Shown piece after piece: positions 1-6,462 of a DNA stretch of 6,902 bases. Position 1 is the stretch's first letter; the number at the start of each line of letters is the position of its first letter. The stretch covers positions 1 through 6,902 of the forward strand of contig JAAXIW010000177.1 of assembly GCA_012270135.1 (NCBI GenBank), written 5' to 3'. Source of the DNA: Brevundimonas sp. (lineage in GTDB: Bacteria > Pseudomonadota > Alphaproteobacteria > Caulobacterales > Caulobacteraceae). Under the pieces are notes generated by a model, which saw only the letters and a program-made list of their open reading frames with translations, did not search any database and was not told the origin of the DNA. Both the position numbers and the translations under genes were made by a program.

Positions 1-86
1 CGATGGCGGCGGGGGTGCGCGCGGGCTTGCCGGGCGACCCCGTCGTCATTCCTGGTCCGGCCCTTCGTCTGCGCCCGTCGCCAAGA

Positions 87-137
87 TCCCTCATCCGTCG
101 GCCCCGGCCGCTCCCTTCTCCCCGGGTCGGAGAAGGA
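87..137. repeat. REP-like palindromic intergenic element (degenerate)
   Basis: The stretch has two hairpin-forming parts. A perfect 8-bp inverted repeat has arms CCTTCTCC (114-121) and GGAGAAGG (129-136) around a 7-nt loop. Just upstream is a small GC stem, CGGC (99-102) with GCCG (107-110). It begins with CCCTCATCCGTCGGC. A CCTCATCC start followed by CTTCTCCC and GGAGAAGG hairpin arms resembles, from memory, dispersed palindromic repeats common between genes in Caulobacter, Brevundimonas and other GC-rich Proteobacteria. Membership in that family is inference, because only one copy is visible here. It lies 13 nt before the start codon of the S46 peptidase, so as RNA it could fold in the leader or act as a terminator for an upstream gene outside the window. 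The rest of 1-149 shows no supportable gene and no clear promoter. Confidence 0.45.
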
Positions 138-138
138 C

Positions 139-143
139 AGGAG
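139..143 (+). promoter_or_regulatory. Ribosome binding site of the S46 peptidase
   Basis: AGGAG lies 6 nt before the ATG at 150. This decides the start: the frame is open without a stop from the window edge, but the 49 upstream codons contain no plausible signal peptide and no other site of this quality. A typical export signal begins exactly at this ATG. Confidence 0.75.
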
Positions 144-149
144 ACCTCG

Positions 150-2231
150 ATGCGTAACCTCCAGATCACCCTGACCGCCATCGCCCTCACCCTCGCCGCC
201 GGTACGGCTGCGAAGGCCGAGGAAGGCATGTGGACCTTCGACAACTTCCCGATCGCCCGGGCCAACCAGACGCTGGGCACCAGCATCGACCAGGCCTGGC
301 TGGACCGGGTGCGGCTGTCGTCGGTCAAGTTCGGCGGCTGTTCGGCGGGCATCGTCTCGGCGCAGGGGCTGGTGATGACCAACAACCACTGTGTCGCCAC
401 CTGCGTGGCCAACCTGTCGACGCAGGAGACCAATTACGCCGAGACCGGCTTCGCCCCCCGCACCCGCGAGGACGAGCTGAAATGCCCCGGCGGTTCGGCC
501 GAGATCCTGACCGAAATCACCGATGTGACGGCGCGGCTGCACGCCGCCGGCGAGGGGCTGGACGGCCAGGCCTTTACCCGGGCGCGCGACGCCGAGGCCG
601 GCCGTATCGAACAGGAGGCCTGCGCCGGCGACGCCAACTTCCGCTGCCAGGTCGTCAGCCTGTACCGGGGCGGCCAGTTCAAGCTCTATAAATTCCGCCG
701 CTACACCGATGTGCGCCTGGCCTGGGCCCCCGAGGACCGCGCCGCGACGTTCGGCGGCGACCTCGATAACTTCAGCTTCCCGCGCTTCGCCATCGATGCG
801 GCCTTCATCCGGCTCTACGAGAACGGCCAGCCGGTGGCGACGCCGACCCACTTCAAGTGGAAGGCGGACAGGCCGGTCGAGGGCACGCCGGTGTTCGTGT
901 CGGGCAGCCCGGGTTCGACCCAGCGTCTGCTGACCCAGGACCAGCTGATGACAGTGCGGGACGTGGTCCTGCCGCTCGACCAGCTGATCGCCTCGGAGCT
1001 GCGCGGGCGGATGATCCGCTTTTCCGAAGAGAGCGAGGAGAACGCCTTCATCGCCATGGATCCGATTTCGGGCGTTGAGAACACGTACAAGCGCGGGCGC
1101 GGCCGGATGGCGGCGCTGACGGATCCGGCCTTCATGGCGCGGCGGGCGGAGGCGGAAGCCGACTTCCGCGCCCGGTACGCCGCCCGGTCGGACACCTCGG
1201 GGACTGACCCCTGGACCGCGCTGGCCGCCGTCCAGCCGGCGATGCGCGAACTCTATCCGGCCATGGCCCTGCTGGAAGGCGGCACCGGGGTCGGCACCAC
1301 GGGGGCCGGCGGCGGATCGCAGCTGTTCAGCTGGGCCCGGACCCTGGTGCGCGGCGCCCAGGAGCGCGAGAAGCCCTCGGCCGAGCGCCTGCCGGAATAC
1401 GCCGACAGCCGGCTGGCGGCGGTGCAGTCCAGCCTGTTCGCGGAACGGCCGGTCTATCCGTCGCTGGAGCAACTTCGGCTGGAATGGTGGCTGTCCAAGA
1501 CCCGCGAATGGCTGACCGTCGACGATCCCCGCGTGCGCGGCCTGCTGAGACGCGAGTCGCCCGAGGGCCTGTCGGAGCGGCTCGTAGAGGGCACGAGCCT
1601 GGCCGATCCGGCGGTGCGCCGGGCCCTGTGGGAAGGCGGACTGGCGGCCATCGAGGCCTCCGACGATCCGATGATCCAGTACCTGCTGTCGATCCAGGAC
1701 GAGACGCGCGCTGTTCGCGCCGACTGGGAAGCCCGGGTCGAGGCGCCGACCAGCCAGGCCGCCGAACGGCTGGCGGCGGCGCGGTTCGCGGCCTATGGCG
1801 ACAGCGTCTATCCGGACGCCACCGGCACGCTGCGGTTGACCTATGGCCGGATCGAGGGCTCCGACGTACCGGGCCAGCGGTTCGGCGCCTTCACCACCTT
1901 CGGGGGCCTGTGGGACCGCGCCACCGGCGCCCCGCCGTTCGACGTGGCTCCGAAGCTTCTGGCGGCCAGAGACCGGATCGACCCCGACACGGTGATGAAC
2001 ATGGCCGTGTCCTCCGACACCATCGGCGGCTCGTCGGGCTCGCCCGTGGTCACAGAGGCCGGCGAGATCGTGGGGGCCAATTTCGACTCCACCGTCCTGA
2101 CCCAGCGCAACGCCTACGGCTACGATCGCGACGTCAACCGCTCGGTGATCGTGACCACGGCGGCGGTCACGGCGGCCCTTCGCGACGTTTACGGCATGGA
2201 GCGGCTGGTGGAGGAGCTGGGGGCCGAATAG
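150..2231 (+). CDS. S46 family serine dipeptidyl-peptidase (DPP7/DPP11-like), exported
   Basis: This 693-residue protein should remove dipeptides from the N termini of oligopeptides in the periplasm, feeding amino-acid uptake. A signal peptide spans about residues 1-23, with an AKA cleavage site before EEGMW. The split trypsin-like fold is recognisable. His80 lies in TNNHC. Asp216 follows the DNFSFPR stretch by position-matching to the known NWMWPRHTGD region of DPP enzymes. Ser629 lies in GGSSGSPVV. Residues that hold the substrate amino terminus in characterised DPPs also match: Asn207, probably Asn311, and Asp646 (17 after the catalytic Ser). The usual Trp next to Asn207 is Phe208. Residue 647, equivalent to position 673 that separates DPP7 from DPP11, is Ser, which favours DPP11-type Asp/Glu preference. 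All six cysteines (64, 81, 85, 112, 158, 166) lie in the N-terminal quarter, consistent with disulfides. Length is typical (about 700). Family assignment is very secure; substrate preference is inferred. Confidence 0.95.
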   Translation: MRNLQITLTAIALTLAAGTAAKAEEGMWTFDNFPIARANQTLGTSIDQAWLDRVRLSSVKFGGCSAGIVSAQGLVMTNNHCVATCVANLSTQETNYAETGFAPRTREDELKCPGGSAEILTEITDVTARLHAAGEGLDGQAFTRARDAEAGRIEQEACAGDANFRCQVVSLYRGGQFKLYKFRRYTDVRLAWAPEDRAATFGGDLDNFSFPRFAIDAAFIRLYENGQPVATPTHFKWKADRPVEGTPVFVSGSPGSTQRLLTQDQLMTVRDVVLPLDQLIASELRGRMIRFSEESEENAFIAMDPISGVENTYKRGRGRMAALTDPAFMARRAEAEADFRARYAARSDTSGTDPWTALAAVQPAMRELYPAMALLEGGTGVGTTGAGGGSQLFSWARTLVRGAQEREKPSAERLPEYADSRLAAVQSSLFAERPVYPSLEQLRLEWWLSKTREWLTVDDPRVRGLLRRESPEGLSERLVEGTSLADPAVRRALWEGGLAAIEASDDPMIQYLLSIQDETRAVRADWEARVEAPTSQAAERLAAARFAAYGDSVYPDATGTLRLTYGRIEGSDVPGQRFGAFTTFGGLWDRATGAPPFDVAPKLLAARDRIDPDTVMNMAVSSDTIGGSSGSPVVTEAGEIVGANFDSTVLTQRNAYGYDRDVNRSVIVTTAAVTAALRDVYGMERLVEELGAE

Positions 2232-2247
2232 TCCCCCGGCTTCGGCC
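2222..2247. terminator. Shared hairpin between convergent S46 peptidase and pgsA genes
   Basis: A perfect 7-bp inverted repeat has arms GGCCGAA (2222-2228) and TTCGGCC (2241-2247), with a 12-nt loop holding the peptidase stop codon (2229-2231). The right arm abuts the pgsA stop. A competing smaller fold, GGC-TTCG-GCC (2238-2247), would put a UUCG tetraloop in the plus-strand RNA. Only 15 bp separate the two stop codons, so a hairpin usable from both directions is plausible. There is no U-tract on either strand, so intrinsic termination is uncertain. Confidence 0.4.
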
Positions 2248-2891
2248 TAGATCTGGCTCATCTTCTGCCGGGCCTTGGAGAAGTACTGCCAGCCAGTCCA
2301 GAGGGTGACGATGGCCGCGATCCAGAGCAGGACGTAGGCGAAGGTCTGGAAGGGCGGCAGCCATTCGAACGGCAGGCCGAAGCCCTCCCACAGCGGCGCC
2401 AGCGCCAGTTGCAAGGCGGCGAGCGCCACCATCTGGAGCACCGTCTTCCACTTGGCCAGCAGGGTGACCGGCAGCTTCACCTTGCCGGCCACGGTTTCGC
2501 GCAGGGCCGAGACGGCGAATTCGCGGAACAGGATCAGGCCGCACGGGATGGCCGCCTGGGGCACGGACCCCCAGGCCAGCACACCGAGGATGGCGCCGGT
2601 GATCAGCACCTTGTCCGCGATCGGATCGAGGATGGCGCCCCAGCGGGTCGTGGCGTGCCAGCGCCGCGCCAGGAAGCCGTCGACCCAGTCCGTCGACGCC
2701 GCCACGATAAAGATCACGAAGGCGGTCCGGGCGAAGCGGAACTGGTCGCTGGGGCTGAGGAAGTCGGGCGGCAGGAAGGGCAGGCCCTGGGGCGCGGCCC
2801 CGGCCAGCAGCAGGAACATCACCACGCCGGCGATCAGGCGCAGGCCCGTCAGGATGTTTGGAATGGGGTTGGCGTGGTGGGTCGGGATCAT
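2247..2891 (-). CDS. pgsA: CDP-diacylglycerol–glycerol-3-phosphate 3-phosphatidyltransferase
   Basis: PgsA transfers the phosphatidyl group of CDP-diacylglycerol to glycerol 3-phosphate, giving phosphatidylglycerol phosphate and CMP. This is the committed step to phosphatidylglycerol and cardiolipin in the inner membrane. The 214-residue product has the full CDP-alcohol phosphotransferase signature from Asp68 to Asp93: D68, D71-G72, A75-R76, G85, D89 and D93 at exact family spacing. It also has the early PNILTGLRL segment (11-19) and REF at 123-125, both typical of PgsA. Hydrophobic segments lie near 14-31, 55-67, 96-122, 148-166 and 182-200. I chose the ATG at 2891 because AGGA lies 8 nt upstream and homologues begin just before PNILT. 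In-frame starts at 2900 (ATG) and 2924 (GTG) exist but lack a spaced binding site. It is last in the minus-strand block, 54 nt after carbonic anhydrase. Identification is secure. Confidence 0.95.
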   Translation of the reverse strand: MIPTHHANPIPNILTGLRLIAGVVMFLLLAGAAPQGLPFLPPDFLSPSDQFRFARTAFVIFIVAASTDWVDGFLARRWHATTRWGAILDPIADKVLITGAILGVLAWGSVPQAAIPCGLILFREFAVSALRETVAGKVKLPVTLLAKWKTVLQMVALAALQLALAPLWEGFGLPFEWLPPFQTFAYVLLWIAAIVTLWTGWQYFSKARQKMSQI

Positions 2892-2899
2892 GGCGGACA

Positions 2900-2903
2900 T
2901 CCT
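2900..2903 (-). promoter_or_regulatory. Ribosome binding site deciding the pgsA start
   Basis: AGGA on the minus strand lies 8 nt before the ATG at 2891. It sits directly against the alternative ATG at 2898-2900, too close to serve that codon, so the downstream ATG is preferred. Confidence 0.5.
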
Positions 2904-2945
2904 GCTGCAACGCCGATGTGCCACGCTTCGATGCGCGAGGCGAGG

Positions 2946-3569
2946 CTAGAGCGGTTCGAACCGTCCGGGGCCCGAGAGGACGCGCAGGATGCCGTCGGCG
3001 ATGCCGAAATGCAGACCGCTGAGCGTCAGCGTGCCGGCCGCCTCGCGCTCGGCGATCCACGGGAAGGTTCGGAGGTTGTCGAGCGACAGGCGGACCACAG
3101 CCTCCTCGGTGGCCTGCTCGACCTGATCGGCGTCGACTCCTTCGGCCACGCGCCGCACCACCGGCTCGCCCTGCGCCACCCAGGGGGCGACGAAGTCCCG
3201 GCAGATCTCGGGCGTGCCGTTGAGCATGGCGTTGACCCCGCCGCAGTGGGCGTGACCCATGACCACGATGCGCGACACGCCCAGCACCTTGACCCCGAAC
3301 TCCAGCGCCGCCGAGACGCCGTGCCGGTGGCCGTCGGGCTCGTAGGGCGGCACCAGGTTGGCGACGTTGCGGACGACGAACAACTGGCCCGGGGCGGTGT
3401 CGAAGATCAGCGCCGGGTCGGCGCGGCTGTCGGAGCAGGCGACGACCAGAGTGTGCGGGCGCTGGCCCTCGGCGGCGAGCGATTCGTACTGGGCCTTCGC
3501 CTCGGCCCAGTGGCCTTCGCGGAAGCGGCGGTAACCCGAAAGCAGGGCGTCGGAGGATTCGATGGACAT
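2946..3569 (-). CDS. can: Beta-class carbonic anhydrase
   Basis: This 207-residue cytoplasmic zinc enzyme interconverts CO2 and bicarbonate, which supplies bicarbonate for carboxylases such as acetyl-CoA carboxylase and carbamoyl-phosphate synthase at air-level CO2. The beta-class metal site is complete: Cys45 with the Asp47-Arg49 dyad in ACSDSR, and His106 and Cys109 in GHAHCGG. The FVVRNVANLVPP segment (64-75) and the LHFGIADG segment near the C terminus (187-194) are also typical. The MSIESSDALLSGYRRF start matches the usual opening of this family, and the next in-frame ATG would remove the first zinc ligand. No strong ribosome binding site precedes the ATG. It starts 20 nt after the uvrC stop, so translation may depend on coupling to uvrC or on a leaderless message. 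Its position between uvrC and pgsA is the unusual point. Class is secure; the symbol follows E. coli usage and is a convention. Confidence 0.94.
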   Translation of the reverse strand: MSIESSDALLSGYRRFREGHWAEAKAQYESLAAEGQRPHTLVVACSDSRADPALIFDTAPGQLFVVRNVANLVPPYEPDGHRHGVSAALEFGVKVLGVSRIVVMGHAHCGGVNAMLNGTPEICRDFVAPWVAQGEPVVRRVAEGVDADQVEQATEEAVVRLSLDNLRTFPWIAEREAAGTLTLSGLHFGIADGILRVLSGPGRFEPL

Positions 3570-3589
3570 GGCGGGTTTCTAGAACGGGT

Positions 3590-5488
3590 TTACGACTTGC
3601 GGAAGAAGGCGTGGATGCGTTCAGCCAGCGGCAAATTGATCCCCTCGACCTTGACCAGATCGGCGACGGCGGCGCGGGAGACGCCCTTGGCGGAGCCGAA
3701 GGCGTGCAGCAGGGCCTTCTTGCGGCCGGGCCCGACCCCCTCGATCTCGTCGAGCGGATTGCGCTTGATGTCCATGGAGCGGCGCTTGGCGTGGGCGCCG
3801 TTGGCGAAGCGGTGCGCCTCGTCGCGCAGGCGCTGGATGTAGTAGAGCGCCGGCGACTTCAGCGGCATCATGAAGGGCGGCTTGCCCGGCATGAAGAAAT
3901 GCTCCTTGCCGGCGTCGCGGTCCGGCCCCTTGGCCACGCCGACGGCGAGGATGTCGTCGAGGCCGAGATCGGCCAGGACGGCCTGGACCTCGGCCAGCTG
4001 GCCCGCCCCGCCGTCGATCAGCAACAGGTCGGGGCGCTCGACCGCCTCGCCCTCGTCCTCGTCCCTGACCAGCCGGGTGAAGCGGCGACGCATGACCTCG
4101 CGCATCATGCCGTAGTCGTCGCCCGGGGTGAGCTCTTCGCCGCGGATGTTGAACTTGCGGTACTGGTTCTTGCGGAAGCCGTCGGGACCCGCCACCACCA
4201 TGCCGCCGACGGCGTTGCTGCCCGAAATGTGGGCGTTGTCGTAAATCTCGATCCGCTCGGGCCGGCTGTCGAGACCGAAGGCCTCGCAGAGCTCGTCTAG
4301 GATCTTCGACTGGGCCGAGCTCTCGGCCATCTTGCGGCCCAGCGCCTCGCGGGCATTGGTCAGGGCATGGTCGACGAGGGCCTTGCGGTCACCACGCTGG
4401 GGACGCTCGATCGTGACGACCCGGCGGCCATCGACGGCCTTGGCCTTCATCGAGAAGGCCTCCTCCAGCAACTCTTTCTCGTGCGGGACGACGTTCGAGA
4501 GGATCTGCCGGGGCACCGGCTTGTCCTCGTAGAACTGGCCGAGGAAGGCGGCGAGGATTTCCGGGTCGGTGTCGGTCTTGTCGACGCGCGGGAAATAGGC
4601 GCGGCCGCCCCAGTTCTGACCGGCGCGGTAGAAGAAGACCTGCACGCAGGCCTGACCGCCGTCGGAATGCAGGGCGAAGACGTCGGCCTCGGCCACGCTC
4701 TCGGCGGTGACCGAATTTTCCATGGCGATGGCCGAGAGGGCCCGGATGCGGTCGCGAACGCGGGCGGCCTGTTCGAAGTCCATGGCGTCGGACGCGGCCT
4801 GCATCTCCTTCGACAGCCGGCCGATGACGGCGCGTGACTTGCCGCGGAGAAACGCCTCGGCCTCGTCGACCAGACCGCCGTAGTCCTCGAGCGAGATCAG
4901 ACCGGTGCAGGGGGCGGAGCAGCGCTTGATCTGATGCAGCATGCACGGCCGGGTACGGGTCTCGTAGACGCTGTCCGAACAGGAGCGGAGCAGGAAGGCC
5001 TTCTGCAGGGTGGTCAGGGTGCGGTTGACCGCCCAGGTCGAGGCGAAGGGGCCGAAATAGTCGCCCTTGATGGTGTGGGCGCCGCGATGCTTCCGGACCT
5101 GCGGCGCGCGGTGGTCGCGGCGGATCATCAGCTCGGCGAACGACTTGTCGTCGCGCAGGACCACGTTGAAGCGCGGCTTGAGCTTCTTGATGAAGTTCGA
5201 TTCGAGCAGCAGGGCCTCGGTCTCGGAGGCCGTGACGACCAGCTCCATAGAGCGGGTCAGCGAGACCATCAGGCCGATGCGCTGGGTGTGGAACCGGCCC
5301 TGGGCGTACTGGAGGATGCGCTTCTTCAGCGAGCGCGCCTTGCCGACATAGAGGCAGGCCCCGTCCTCGCCGTACATGCGGTAGACGCCGGGCTTGTCGG
5401 GCGCGCGCCGGGCCTCGTCGCGGATCAGGTCGGCGGCGACCAGCGAGGGCGGGGTCCCGGCGTCGGCGTGAATCGGCTCCTCGGTCAT
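3590..5488 (-). CDS. uvrC: Excinuclease ABC subunit C
   Basis: UvrC is recruited by UvrB at bulky DNA lesions and cuts the damaged strand on both sides during nucleotide excision repair. The 632-residue protein (family about 600) has every expected part. The GIY-YIG 3'-incision domain covers about 30-110, with GVY at 34-36, YVG at 47-49, Arg52 and ALLLE ending at Glu96. A four-cysteine cluster follows (170, 182, 190, 194). The UVR motif that contacts UvrB is at about 216-250. The RNase H-like 5'-incision nuclease has Asp417 in YDNAH, Asp458 in GDDYG, Asp492 in LLIDGG and His559. Helix-hairpin-helix DNA-binding repeats lie at about 578-632. The ATG at 5488 leaves a 32-residue lead-in before the nuclease domain, as in homologues. 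No Shine-Dalgarno sequence precedes it, but a −10-like element does, 7 nt away. It starts 16 nt after the DMT transporter stop. Identification is secure and all catalytic residues are intact. Confidence 0.97.
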   Translation of the reverse strand: MTEEPIHADAGTPPSLVAADLIRDEARRAPDKPGVYRMYGEDGACLYVGKARSLKKRILQYAQGRFHTQRIGLMVSLTRSMELVVTASETEALLLESNFIKKLKPRFNVVLRDDKSFAELMIRRDHRAPQVRKHRGAHTIKGDYFGPFASTWAVNRTLTTLQKAFLLRSCSDSVYETRTRPCMLHQIKRCSAPCTGLISLEDYGGLVDEAEAFLRGKSRAVIGRLSKEMQAASDAMDFEQAARVRDRIRALSAIAMENSVTAESVAEADVFALHSDGGQACVQVFFYRAGQNWGGRAYFPRVDKTDTDPEILAAFLGQFYEDKPVPRQILSNVVPHEKELLEEAFSMKAKAVDGRRVVTIERPQRGDRKALVDHALTNAREALGRKMAESSAQSKILDELCEAFGLDSRPERIEIYDNAHISGSNAVGGMVVAGPDGFRKNQYRKFNIRGEELTPGDDYGMMREVMRRRFTRLVRDEDEGEAVERPDLLLIDGGAGQLAEVQAVLADLGLDDILAVGVAKGPDRDAGKEHFFMPGKPPFMMPLKSPALYYIQRLRDEAHRFANGAHAKRRSMDIKRNPLDEIEGVGPGRKKALLHAFGSAKGVSRAAVADLVKVEGINLPLAERIHAFFRKS

Positions 5489-5495
5489 CGGGACC

Positions 5496-5503
5496 GATAT
5501 AGG
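5496..5503 (-). promoter_or_regulatory. Candidate −10 element of a leaderless uvrC promoter
   Basis: On the minus strand CCTATATC matches the Caulobacter housekeeping −10 consensus GCTANAWC at all specified positions except the first. It ends 7 nt before the uvrC ATG, so transcription would begin at or beside the start codon and give a leaderless message. That agrees with the absence of a ribosome binding site. The −35 region is poor (TGGTCCG at a workable distance matches only about half of TTGACGS). It lies over the end of the upstream transporter gene. Confidence 0.35.
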
Positions 5504-5504
5504 C

Positions 5505-5951
5505 CTAGAATTTGCGGACCATAAGCACGCCGGCGATCACGAGGCCGATGCCAGCCACCCGGCCGAGGTTGACGGGGTGTTTCGGCATGCCCATGGCCCC
5601 GAAATGATCGAGCACCAGGCTGAGCAGCAACTGACCGGCGACCATCAGGATGATGGTGGTGGCCACGCCCAGCCGGGGCACGCCCCAAGCGGCCGCCACG
5701 ACGAAGATGGCCCCATACAGCCCGCCGATCCATGCGTACCAGGGCAACGCCCGCGCCGCCGCCATGTCCGGCCGGGCCTGCAGCACGACGGCGAGCAGGC
5801 CCAGCGCCGCCGTGCCCACCGCGAACGAGACGAAGGCCGCGTTCACCGGCGATCCGACCGCGCCCATCATCTTCGCATTGGTCGGCGCCTGCAGGGCGGT
5901 GGCGGCGCCGCCGAGAACGACGGCGAGCATGGCGAGGAGGGAGGGGTTCAT
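5505..5951 (-). CDS. DMT superfamily transporter, YdcZ/DUF606 type
   Basis: This small inner-membrane protein of 148 residues belongs to the half-size drug/metabolite transporter branch (DUF606, E. coli YdcZ is about the same length). Five hydrophobic segments are visible at about 4-20, 38-58, 71-91, 95-115 and 130-145. Family hallmarks are LQAPTNAK (20-27), GSPVNAAFVSFAVGT (33-47), PWYAWIGGLYGA (70-81), VPRLG (91-95), VAGQL (104-108) and LDHFG (114-118). Half-size DMT proteins are thought to work as dimers. The substrate is not known for this branch and nothing in the neighbours reveals it. The ATG is preceded by a weak GGA at 5 nt spacing. The gene begins 9 nt after the NUDIX stop and ends 16 nt before uvrC, so co-transcription is likely. 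Family membership is strong; transport direction and substrate are unknown. Confidence 0.9.
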   Translation of the reverse strand: MNPSLLAMLAVVLGGAATALQAPTNAKMMGAVGSPVNAAFVSFAVGTAALGLLAVVLQARPDMAAARALPWYAWIGGLYGAIFVVAAAWGVPRLGVATTIILMVAGQLLLSLVLDHFGAMGMPKHPVNLGRVAGIGLVIAGVLMVRKF

Positions 5952-5960
5952 GGGAATCCG

Positions 5961-6434
5961 CTACCAGCTTGCCGCACATTCCGCACCGCCGAAAATCTCC
6001 CCCAGCCGGTCCCGCGTCGCCCGGTGCGTGTCTTCCGGCAGGTCGCTGGGGTCGAACCAGCCGGTCTCCGCGATCTCGCCGCGGCTGGTGCGGTTCCTCA
6101 GGGTGAAGCGGTCGATGCGATAGACGAGGACGTGGTCGCCCCGGAAGAAGCGCTCGTTGGAGTGGACGCTGACCAGCGTCGGCCGGCCCTCGATGACGAC
6201 GCCGGCCTCCTCGCGCATCTCGCGGGCCAGCGCCTCTTCGCAGGACTGGCCGCGCTCGACGCCGCCGCCCGGCAGCCACCAGCCGTGCAGATAGGTATGT
6301 TTGACCAGCAGCACGCGGCCGTCGCCGTCCACCGCCACGCCGCGTACGCCCAGGGTCATGCCGCGGCTGATCCGCGACCAGGCGAAGAACAGCGGGCGGG
6401 TGAAGGGCTCGATGCGCGTGCGCCACGTCGTCAT
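5961..6434 (-). CDS. NUDIX hydrolase
   Basis: NUDIX enzymes hydrolyse nucleoside diphosphates linked to another group, using metal ions. The exact substrate cannot be read here. The 157-residue product has a Nudix box at residues 57-79 with Arg71, Glu72, Glu75, Glu76 and Gly78 in place, so the metal-binding REMREEAG core is intact. The glutamate expected at position 63 (G-x5-E) is Gln, giving ERGQS rather than ERGES. The box follows a typical WWLPGGG entry, and a beta strand with VLLVKH precedes it. I chose the ATG at 6434. A GTG in frame at 6503 would add 23 residues (total 180) but would leave only 11 bp to the divergent microprotein gene and no room for promoters. Neither start has a clear ribosome binding site, so a leaderless message is possible. 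It is the first gene of the minus-strand block. Family is secure; function is open. Confidence 0.9.
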   Translation of the reverse strand: MTTWRTRIEPFTRPLFFAWSRISRGMTLGVRGVAVDGDGRVLLVKHTYLHGWWLPGGGVERGQSCEEALAREMREEAGVVIEGRPTLVSVHSNERFFRGDHVLVYRIDRFTLRNRTSRGEIAETGWFDPSDLPEDTHRATRDRLGEIFGGAECAASW

Positions 6435-6462
6435 GGGCGGAACGATAGGGCCTGACGTCGGC

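Noticed and set aside
1..86. Possible 3' end of another gene at the left edge
   Set aside because: All three forward frames are open for a while in this very GC-rich stretch, and none shows a recognisable protein motif, so no gene can be supported.
3..149. Upstream extension of the S46 peptidase by 49 codons
   Set aside because: It would bury the signal peptide, includes a palindromic intergenic repeat, and ignores the AGGAG placed 6 nt before the ATG at 150.
2167..3060. A 297-codon minus-strand frame overlapping pgsA
   Set aside because: Its product is Arg/Pro/Ala-rich with no motif, while pgsA in another frame carries a perfect CDP-alcohol phosphotransferase signature.
3570..3589. TTCTAGAA palindrome between uvrC and carbonic anhydrase
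   Set aside because: An 8-bp palindrome is expected by chance at this scale and the nearby TCTAGAAA is a weaker −10 match with no −35 partner.
2409..3842. A 477-codon open frame on the plus strand, antisense to pgsA, carbonic anhydrase and the end of uvrC
   Set aside because: It lies opposite three confidently identified genes, has low-complexity Gly/Arg/Gln/His-rich composition and no recognisable domain. Long antisense frames are expected when third positions are almost all G or C.
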